NCBI GenBank assembly: GCA_020881915.1
Contig: JAJFPB010000003.1
Coordinates: 5,580,001-5,644,000 of the forward strand
Source of the DNA: Paramyrothecium sp. XJ0827
Lineage: Eukaryota; Ascomycota; Sordariomycetes; Hypocreales; Stachybotryaceae
Length of the DNA stretch: 64,000 nt
Direction of reading: 5' to 3'
Every line of letters starts with the position of its first letter. Within the stretch, counting starts at the first letter, position 1. A program made the translations under genes and the position numbers. Positions 56,259 through 64,000 of the stretch are shown one piece after another. The notes under the pieces were generated by a model. The model did not search any database. It had not been told where the DNA came from and was given only the letters and a program-made list of their open reading frames with translations.

Positions 56259-58322
56259 CTAGGGGAAGTGGTACTTCAACTCGCCAGTATTGGTGTCAGC
56301 CAAAAGTGAGAAACGTTCCTTTCCCGCTTGATGATCGTTTAGCTTCTTGAATCGTTCCACTGCGGCTTGCTTCAATGCGATGGTAAGAAGGGCTATCGGA
56401 TCCAAATTTTTTGATCTTGTTATCAAACGAAGAAAGGTCTGTAAAACAACCACAAGACACCCCGCAATGGCGACAACGGCACCGAAAGATGATGTCCGGG
56501 AATGGAAGCCATAGGACCAATACTGAGCTGTTTGGGAGACATACAGCAGCGGATATGCGTCGGAACCTGCGGAGGGTACTGCTGTGGTGGAGAAGTTGAT
56601 CAGTGGTAAGATGGTGGACATGACTTTAGTCTGGAAGGAGGTCATGTCGGCCAAGCTTAACTTGAAACGCATCTGCTCTGCAGTCTCTCGCTCAGCTGCC
56701 ATACTCCCGGAACGATCAACAGAGAATCCAGCGAGCATCCAATCCGGATGGATCCGGACGGTGCCCTCAACAAATCCCTCTTCGAGACCGACCAGGGCTA
56801 CAGAAGCAAGAGGGTTGCTTAGGGTAGATGGTACAAGTACGTAAGTTGGAAAAGATAGCCATGCGTATGTCTCGCACAGAGCTGTGATCGCTGTCGTTCC
56901 CGAATGTGTATACTCCGTGATTAACACGTTAGAAGACGTGCTGGCAGCATCCGGCTGGGGATCTGCAGAAAAGATGTCGTCCCAATTGCACGACTGATTA
57001 TTGCCGGCTTGTGCACATCGGAGGCTATCAGGCGTTAGATATACAGTTCGATCAGTCGAATAGATGTCAATAGTGTAGTCCTCTGCAGTATCATCTGATG
57101 TATCAGCCACGTTGAACCGAGCGTGCAAAGGGGACCAGTCGCCCCAGCCGGACCCGATTCGAACACATTTTGTAGCGTTGATGCCAGATGCGTCCGAGGC
57201 GATGCTAGGCAAAAATGCAGGAAAGGTGTAGCAGTGAACCTCCCGATCTTCCGAGTCATTTACCTTGGTTACCGCCGACGGACACTGTGACATGCTGCCA
57301 ATGCTCGGACCTTTTCTTCGCAATACTGTCTGCAGCGACTCCCGATATGCTTTATAATGGCTTTCCGAAAGCAGACGTCTTCCATTTTGTATAACGATCG
57401 GGTCGAAAGAGCTGTGAGATAGATATTCTGTATATGACTCCGAAAATATAGCCTTGTCAAAGGAAAGATAGTCCATCCACAAATCGAAGAGTGTACTCAG
57501 GCTGTGAGTCCATGACACACCGTCGGTAATGTTTGGACTGTAGGCGAGAGGGCCGTACGTTTGCACCTCAGCAAATCCAGAAGTACCATGACTTTGGATG
57601 AGGATGTCGAGTGCGTCCCCGATAATGCCTTGCGTGCAGCTGTAATTCCCTGCGTCTAGTTGCGATTGATCACACTGCATAACGGCGTGCGGAGGCTCGG
57701 TGGACAGAATTCTGTCGAAGTATAAGGCAGCCTCGCTTTGGGTGAGCTCCTTCGTAGCCAACGTCGGCAGTAACAAGATCGCCAGGGCGGGGCCCATCAG
57801 ATTAACGAGAACACACGCGAGTGCGGTGACAATAACAAAGCCGCCAACAGCAAAGGCGTCCCTCGTGCCGTGCACCTTTGGTTTTGATGAGGTCCAGAAT
57901 GTTGCACTGATGAGAGTTGTCAGGTTAGAGAATTCGACGTGGGTCATTACATGTCGCAACGGAAGGCCACCCGGTCGGGTGGCTAGTAGGAGCGCTAGAT
58001 CGTAGACGAGATTGCCGGCTATAAAAACAAACGAGGTTTCCAGAGCCTTGGCGACAAGCTGTAAAGCGCCTAGGATGTTGCTGTTCTGGCGGTCAAGCTC
58101 GCTCTGTTTGCTCGGGTTGAGAGTGGGATTGCATCTGCCAAAACAGCCGACACCGGCTCCCGCGATGTAGCTATGGAAATTGAGAGCAAGGATGGCGATG
58201 ACAGGGCCTAACCACAAGATGATAAAGAATTGGGAGGCGACGGTGCTAAGCCATCCCCGACGATGTCCACGGGCCCCGGCGGGTGCTGGTTCGATCCTGC
58301 TGACCGGTCTTTTTGTCTCCAT
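56259..58322 (-). CDS. Large fungal multi-pass membrane protein of unknown function
   Basis: Single frame, 687 aa from METKRPVSRIEPAP; the frame is open further upstream to 58610 but that part lacks family-like sequence. Near the N-terminus are a membrane helix (FFIILWLGPVIAILALNF), a second amphipathic region (ETSFVFIAGNLVYDLALLLA) and a strong pair at about residues 155-190 (GGFVIVTALACVLVNLMGPA). A long presumably extracellular loop of about 400 residues has several Cys and N-x-S/T sites (NYSC, NITD, NATK, NQSC, NFST). A C-terminal helix (VVAIAGCLVVVLQTFLRLI) leads to a short cytosolic tail. The layout is that of common but uncharacterised fungal surface proteins. No enzymatic motif seen. 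Confidence 0.8.
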   Translation of the reverse strand: METKRPVSRIEPAPAGARGHRRGWLSTVASQFFIILWLGPVIAILALNFHSYIAGAGVGCFGRCNPTLNPSKQSELDRQNSNILGALQLVAKALETSFVFIAGNLVYDLALLLATRPGGLPLRHVMTHVEFSNLTTLISATFWTSSKPKVHGTRDAFAVGGFVIVTALACVLVNLMGPALAILLLPTLATKELTQSEAALYFDRILSTEPPHAVMQCDQSQLDAGNYSCTQGIIGDALDILIQSHGTSGFAEVQTYGPLAYSPNITDGVSWTHSLSTLFDLWMDYLSFDKAIFSESYTEYLSHSSFDPIVIQNGRRLLSESHYKAYRESLQTVLRRKGPSIGSMSQCPSAVTKVNDSEDREVHCYTFPAFLPSIASDASGINATKCVRIGSGWGDWSPLHARFNVADTSDDTAEDYTIDIYSTDRTVYLTPDSLRCAQAGNNQSCNWDDIFSADPQPDAASTSSNVLITEYTHSGTTAITALCETYAWLSFPTYVLVPSTLSNPLASVALVGLEEGFVEGTVRIHPDWMLAGFSVDRSGSMAAERETAEQMRFKLSLADMTSFQTKVMSTILPLINFSTTAVPSAGSDAYPLLYVSQTAQYWSYGFHSRTSSFGAVVAIAGCLVVVLQTFLRLITRSKNLDPIALLTIALKQAAVERFKKLNDHQAGKERFSLLADTNTGELKYHFP

Positions 58323-59976
58323 TATGCAAGGATTTTTGGGAACGGGAACTCGACGGCTCGATTTCTGCTTGGTGCTGTCCCAGGTTAACAGCCGCTGGCT
58401 AGACACACATGTATATTTATGTGTCTCATAGACATGATAAGGCAGCCGCAGCCGCAGCCGCACCACATCTGGATAGTTACTGCATGTCGGCACAAGGCAT
58501 GTCGGCCAATGGTGGGAAGCAGCGCTCGCCACGATGGTGAACAAGGGAAGCACTATTAAATATGATTGGCCTAACGGGACGCAAGGTAGGGCTCCAGTCG
58601 CTAATAACACTGATAAAATATGGGTTTACACTTCTGCCTGAATGCAACGCTGACGGAATTTGGGCATGCATGCATATTTATTGATTACGGATGACATGGC
58701 GCAGACAGCTGCTGGGATGTCTTGCGTACCGGGCCTTTCAGATGGTCGGATTATATGCCGTTGCTCCAAGACGTGCAGTTTTCAGCTACAATGGTGCCGC
58801 AAACGACAACAACTTTGGGCACATCATTACCCCCGTCCATAGTAAATGAAGAGGGCCCCTAGATACAGTTAGGTACTTATGGGACTTGCCGCTCCCGACA
58901 GGCTCTGCCTGAGATTCTGCCTGAAATATACGCCTGAGGCAGACAAGATTTTAATCAACTGTTTTCCTGGGACACTTCCTTCTCAGGACTCGCTACTCCA
59001 GGGTGACTGTTTCCCTCCCCACTTCCTTGTACCGATCTTGCAACACGACTCACTCAGCCAGCGCGCCCACCACGCGTGCAGTTACATCTTCCAAGAACTC
59101 AATCGAACACCCATAATCCCATTACACAAACGCGCATCTAGAAAGGCACTCATCTGGCACCGTGTTTACTAATTAGTCACCAAGCTAATTGTGTAGATAC
59201 GACTTGAACTGCCTACCGAAACGACCGTCTGCTGCACCAACCTTCAAGCACTTTTCTCGCTGGGGTCCATCTAAAGAGTGCCAAATGCGTTCGATCGCCT
59301 GGTGGTGGGTATTATATCTCCTCGTTAGATCGTGATGGAGCTGCCTGAGGGATTCGGCACTTGTAGACTCCATAACTCTATTGTGCTGGCGAGTGGCTTA
59401 GGATATTAGGAGGGTCGTGGGTTCCATTCAAGATCTGGGAGCCGACATCCGGGAACCGAGATGCTAGCCATGACCAGTGGTTGCCCAAATCTTGGCTACC
59501 AGTGGGACTAGAGCAGATCCTTACGACCGACACGAACCAGGGGCCCCTAGTTTTAGACATACTGTACGTACGTAGGGCAGAATATTAAATGACAAGAATC
59601 AAGCGGCCTTAAAGGAATAATTTTCAAAGACGGTAAGAGCCAAACCACAGGGACATTGAGCTGTGTTTGACATGTTGGGGCCCACGGCGATGTGAACCTT
59701 ATTCGGATGACGGCCCGGTTGGAATCCACTATCCTTATGTTATTGTACATGTGGGTTCGAGTCCCATGCTTCGACCTTGCTCAGAGTGGAAGATAATAGT
59801 ACCCGTATTATCAATTTCTGTTATTCACTTCACCAGAGTCACCTAGCCGATATATCAGCTTGTTCGGTAGCCAAGTATCGAGTATGTAATGGACCACTCC
59901 ACTCCGCTAGTGCTGCAGTATACTTGACCTAAAGTTGCCATCATCCCTCTCCATAAGAGCTTCACTTTACGCATGC
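58323..59976. other. Intergenic, with a truncated gene start
   Basis: Mostly non-coding. It contains the fragment at 59185-59373 described separately. 59751-59767 resembles a tRNA T-arm but has no matching acceptor or anticodon arms. Confidence 0.4.
59185..59373 (-). pseudogene. 5' fragment of an uncharacterised fungal gene
   Basis: Reads MESTSAESLRQLHHDL, then HQAIERIWHSLDGPQREKCL and GAADG. This resembles the start of a fungal family whose members continue for hundreds of residues. Here the similarity ends after GAADG and a stop follows 13 codons later. Family recognition is from memory of the N-terminal pattern and is weak. Confidence 0.35.
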
Positions 59977-61667
59977 CTATGCTACAGCCGAAATCTTGAA
60001 GCCTCCACTAACCCTATGCTGGAAAAACCCACTAGGGTCATATTCGAGAGCTACTTCGCTGAGAAAGTTCACGTTTCCGACACCATAGGAGCCAAATGGA
60101 TCTTGAGAAGGATTGACGTAGTTGAGGTAGCGCCAAGGGGTATTTGCGCCGATGGATTCTGCGTACGCTTCGAGTTTGGCGTTGACAAGGGCGAGTTTGG
60201 TTTGGAAAAGCGCTTCTTGAGCTGGGCTATTAGCAGCCGCCTGACCTAACCAAATGATGGAATCGTGGGTAAGGGTCTTGTCCAAGCCGAGGACGTTGCC
60301 CTTGCGCGCGTAGTGTCTCGGCAGAGGTTGGAAGACAAAGCTGATCGTTGCGTCGCTCTCTTCTGGGGTGCCCTCAACAAGCTCAAGGAACAGCCTCTTT
60401 GCCCTCTCAACCATTCGTTTGTCATTATGAAAGCAGAGGGAAAACCACACAGTACTACCATCGTATGTTAATATTTATGCCATTGCCGAGTCAGGTTGAC
60501 CGCATGTACGCACCGTTGTCCGCCATCCTCCACCATTGAGGCAATCAATTCACCGTAGGTTTGTTTCGCTCTTGTGTCAAGCATCTTCGGAATATTCTCA
60601 AGGTATTCGAAGGGAGCTGAACCCTCCACACCGTCGGTATTGACGAGCACTGAAAATACAATGGGGGCGGGAGAACCTCCAGGTCGGTTCATAATGAAAA
60701 CCTGACTGTCCGCCGTATACTCTTTGCTTTTCGCAATCACATTGATGAACCCGTCGGCAATGGCGTCTACGTTGTCCCAGGAAAACATGGCCAAGCCTCC
60801 GTACAGCTTTGGTGCAGGGAAAGCTTCCATGTCGAAGCGAGTGACAATGCCAAAGTTGTTGCCACCGCCTTTCAGGGCTTTGAATAACTCAGGGTTGTCC
60901 GCCTTATTTGCATTGACAATTTGTCCGTCGGCGAGCACAACCTCGTAGTTGACGACGTCGTCACATGCGAAGCCTCGGCGTCCAGAATGGAAAGAGGCGC
61001 CGCCGCCAAGTGTCAGGCCAGCGACGCCAACGCCGGCGCTGCGACCACCGGTGACTCCGAGACCATAGCGCTCCACTTCGTTGAAAGTGGCGTTCCATCG
61101 TGCTCCGGCGTCAATCAAAGCAATCTGTAGTTGGTGACGAGCTCATGTCAGCTCGCCGATGTGATGCAATCCAGAGTCAGCCCAATGCTTACAAGGTTCC
61201 CGTTATCAACGCATGATGAGTTGTGTACCCGTATAGTATTCAAAAGACTCAAATCAACAGTGACGCCTTGTGTGATGTTATTATTGACCCAGGCACTGTG
61301 ACCGCCAGCACGAATTGCAATATTCCAGCTTCCGGTTCCAGGAAGCTGCGCGAGTGCTTTCACTGCTAACGAAACCTCCTCAGTGTTCTTCGGTTGGACA
61401 ACACACCACGGAAGGATCTCGCGGGCATTGAAGTTGTAGTATGAGCCGATGCTGCGCAGGTAGTCGCTGCCTGCCGAAGAGTTGTGTACAAGCAAGCTGT
61501 CGCCGAGCCCTGCATCAATTAGGGCGTCGCACTGTTTTTGCCAATTACAAGCTCTGGTCAGCAACCCAAAGTTCACGCTCGGCTAAGAAGTACAGCAAGT
61601 GACGAACAGCTTTATACCCAGTGGATTGAGCAGCAGACAGACTAGCCCACAGTGTGATGGTCTTCAT
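59977..61667 (-). CDS. Secreted FAD-linked oxidoreductase (BBE-like)
   Basis: Four exons (61667-61618, 61577-61193, 61124-60514, 60454-59977) with introns of 40, 68 and 59 bp; they sum to 1524 nt, 507 aa. The signal peptide MKTITLWASLSAAQS is followed by a FAD-binding PCMH-type domain: PKNTEEVSLAVKAL, then IRAGGHSAW, whose His is the usual covalent FAD attachment site. Next come GLTLGGGASFHSGRRGFACDD and a NYEVVLADGQIV strand, then GGGNNFGIVTRF. The C-terminus has a berberine-bridge-type segment (RYLNYVNPSQDPFGSYG). The second FAD-linking Cys of bicovalent enzymes is not evident. These enzymes oxidise sugars, alcohols or metabolite intermediates with O2. The first intron, only 40 bp, is the least certain part. 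Confidence 0.85.
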
Positions 61668-63796
61668 CAAAATGTGCGGAGAAACCATGATTTCTCTTAC
61701 ACAGTAACAGATGCCAGGCTATCTCGAGTGGCTGCAAATCCAAAGGAAATGGCTGCATTAGTGACAAGGTCGTTGTCAAGACGCTCAAAGACTGCAAAAG
61801 CCCGATATGATATGCCCCATCTTATCCAATAACATTAAATGCAGCCTCATAAGAACCAACAGCAGCAATGAGCGCTTCATGCCTGGCGGAGTAATTTAGG
61901 GGCCAACCAATGGTGGGCGGCCGAATAAACCATTTTCCACATCAACTTTATGCCACGGTGCCAAGCAGCAAGGGCATGAGCAGGGGTGTCAGATAAGACA
62001 TCTATCGTGATGGGTTTTGGGCGAGTATTACGAGATCTGCCTGCAATTTTCCCTAGACAATCATTTCCTTGAGTAAAGAAAATATTGGTTATCTAGTTTT
62101 TGACAATACTCACTATTAGAAACGGAAATCTGTGCAAAGCAACTGAATGCCTGCTGCATTTTCTTGTTTTGTACATCTCCTATTTAGCGATTGACACTTG
62201 TAAAGACAATTGCTTTGAAGAGACACGCCCTCCAATCCGTCCAAGGAAATGCAGTGATTACACTACTTTTCGCTGTGGTCATTCCTCTCAACTGTCCAAC
62301 TCGATTGAAGTGATGGATTAGGACAACTTGCCGACCATCTTAACCAGAACGCGCGGGAAGTACTGCCATGATCCCGTTCCATTAGCCCATACCCTTAAAA
62401 CAGAAACTTGCTGTACCTAGTTCGTTGGTATGTGGGAGAGTCTGAAGGCAACCTCAACACACGCGTCTAGACAAACGACAAGTACTATGGGCGGGTGATC
62501 TCATGTTCCTCGATTGCTACTTCGATATCACGAGGAGTGCTGACTATCTTTGGCTTTGCGTTTTGAGCAGAATAAACTGCTCCTTGGAGGTCGAGCAATC
62601 GGATGCGCTCTACAATGATACCGGGCGAGAGGTTGTTTGCATTTTACGTGAACATTTTCCGCACGAGTTGGACTGCTGAGTACGAGTATCTGAGACATGA
62701 AGGCCATGGACTTTGTCACGGCTTAGTGGCTGAAGTACGGCAATGGTATGTTATGGTCGTGATTCATGCTTGTGTTTGGAGCTGAATTCTTCGAAATACA
62801 GAAGATATGTCATTGCGAACACATTAGGGAGTTAATTTCGGCACCAGATCTACGAATGCTTGACATGGACCCTTCCAAGCTCCTAGTATGAACTGGTGCC
62901 ATCGTCGTCGACCCAAATAACACCCATTCACCGGAGAGAATAGCGACTGCTAATGCGATGGTCAGTAATGACAAGCCTGCAGTTGCGAAACAAAGCCTGT
63001 AGCTTTAGCATCGGGGGCTGTTGGTGCCTCAATCGAAAAAAGCCCAGATGTTTCCGCGAGACAGTGGTTGCCTGGGTCTTGGACTAAGCAACTATTGGAC
63101 ATGCCCTACGTTACTCCACCCGAATAAAATTCCAATCCGTCCGGCCCGCCAGCGCTAACAACCTGAGCCGTAACCGATGCTAGTCACCGATGGCAGTGCA
63201 TCCTCAGCTATGGCTATTTATTATTGATCCGCCGGCTTAGTTATAATATTAGTGTGGGCCGTGATACAGACCTAGAAATCTACCTCAACTATAGAAAATT
63301 AAGTGGTTTTACCTCACTATAATTACAACATTAGTGCGAGTAATAACAAGAACATAACTATTCCCACACCCCCTATTCCCTCCCCCCCCCCCTACCCCTT
63401 AGAAGAGCACTACTGCATGTGATAACTACAGGGCCTGCCATAGGATTCGGGGCCTGTTCGCTGCCCCACTGGCTGATCCCACGAAGGATTCCGCCCACCA
63501 TCCAGCGGAGTCCACTACCGCTCAGCGGTCAGCTTACCAGTACCTACAGGCCTCCCCGCCTTTCCTATTTGGAGACACGGGACTTTGGGAGTTTAGTGGA
63601 CAATCTATTACATAGTATTAGTACTCAAGGGCCGGGTGAGGTGGATAGTGTTATACAAGAACGTCGCCGTCAATATTCCAAGGATTTGCCAATCACCGAC
63701 TTTTGTAAAAGCCGAATTCCATTGGTGCAGGACCTTTGCGCTTACAATCAAAGAAATACTCAGTAACACAGGCTCTTGAACAACCCAATAGCAACG
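61668..63796. other. Intergenic, no gene identified
   Basis: Short frames only. A run of 11 C lies at 63382-63392 within a pyrimidine-rich tract that could belong to the promoter of the downstream SDR gene. Confidence 0.4.
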
Positions 63797-64000
63797 ATGG
63801 CCACTCCCGGGTCAGCCTTCGTTATTGGTGGAGGTAAGCTGTCACTGTCTTGGCGCAAGTCGATCAAATCTGACATGAACCTCTCGCCCAGGAAGTGGCA
63901 TTTCAAAGGCCGTTTGCATGGCGTTGGCTAAGGGTGGCGCCAGGGGAATCCTTGTTGCTGACATCAATACCGAAACGGCAGAGCAGACGGTCAAGGACTG
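63797..64000 (+). CDS. Short-chain dehydrogenase/reductase, 5' part (runs off window)
   Basis: Starts MATPGSAFVIGG. A 58-bp GTAAGC..CCCAG intron (63834-63891) interrupts the cofactor loop, and the exons join as GGGSGISKAVCMALAKGG, followed by ILVADINTETAEQTV. This is the N-terminal Rossmann beta-alpha-beta of classical SDRs, with GGGSGI as the glycine motif. The Asp at the end of beta2 (ADIN) suggests NAD rather than NADP preference, a family rule rather than proof. The catalytic YxxxK lies outside the window. Confidence 0.85.

Noticed and set aside
59751..59767. Sequence GTGGGTTCGAGTCCCAT like a tRNA T-arm (box B)
   Set aside because: No acceptor stem partner for the following bases, no D-arm or box A at the right distance upstream, and no anticodon arm could be drawn.
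63419..63766. 115-aa open frame upstream of the SDR gene
   Set aside because: Low-complexity, proline/arginine-rich sequence next to a poly-C tract; no domain. More likely the 5' untranslated or promoter region of the SDR gene.

Overview
The window comes from a filamentous ascomycete (Pezizomycotina). Genes are split by short GT-AG introns of about 40-100 bp with CTAAC/CTGAC-type branch sites. Several families are typical of these fungi: HET, NB-ARC/TPR NLR-like, DUF6594-like, DUF6601-like, Dal5-type MFS, LaeA-like methyltransferase and BBE-type flavoprotein. Gene islands of normal composition alternate with extremely AT-rich blocks made of retrotransposons that have been mutated C:G to T:A. 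That pattern is the signature of repeat-induced point mutation (RIP) and gives a two-compartment genome. I cannot name the species.

Layout. 1-7.1 kb: RIP-degraded Ty3/gypsy element, truncated by the window edge, followed by tandem LTR fragments and interrupted by a 306-bp MITE-like insert. 7.3-14.95 kb: gene island with a DUF6594-like membrane protein, a dynamin remnant, an unrecognised stretch, a Dal5-type transporter and a divergent adenosine deaminase-like gene. 15-26.9 kb: AT-rich block holding a complete RIPed LTR retrotransposon (17089-26885, TSD TTTAT), into which a non-RIPed 1,857-bp Fot1/pogo-like DNA transposon has inserted. 27-36 kb: sparse, decayed region with a HET tail, a methyltransferase, a broken LaeA-like methyltransferase and a broken DHA2-type efflux pump, probably remains of a specialised-metabolism locus. 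36.9-48.3 kb: conflict/incompatibility-type island with a HET gene, reverse-oriented LTR pieces and a second MITE copy, an ankyrin gene, an NLR-like gene (alpha/beta hydrolase, NB-ARC, TPR) and a DUF6601-like membrane protein. 48.7-64 kb: secreted and membrane proteins, including a 1,427-residue three-module secreted protein, a small secreted protein with an internal duplication, a large membrane protein, a secreted FAD oxidoreductase and the start of an SDR gene.

How the genes may work together. The ankyrin gene and the NLR-like gene are tail-to-tail 24 bp apart. The NLR-like and DUF6601-like genes are head-to-head across 318 bp. This suggests a compact NLR-centred unit. The transporter and the deaminase-like gene diverge from an 883-bp intergenic region with three HGATAR sites, which suggests nitrogen or purine scavenging. 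The most unusual gene is at 48721-53880: signal peptide, HExxH zinc-protease-like module, SGNH esterase and an FG-GAP/VCBS propeller, with introns at nearly every calcium-loop motif. Exon models were made by hand; where I state that exon lengths sum to a multiple of three, this was checked by arithmetic.
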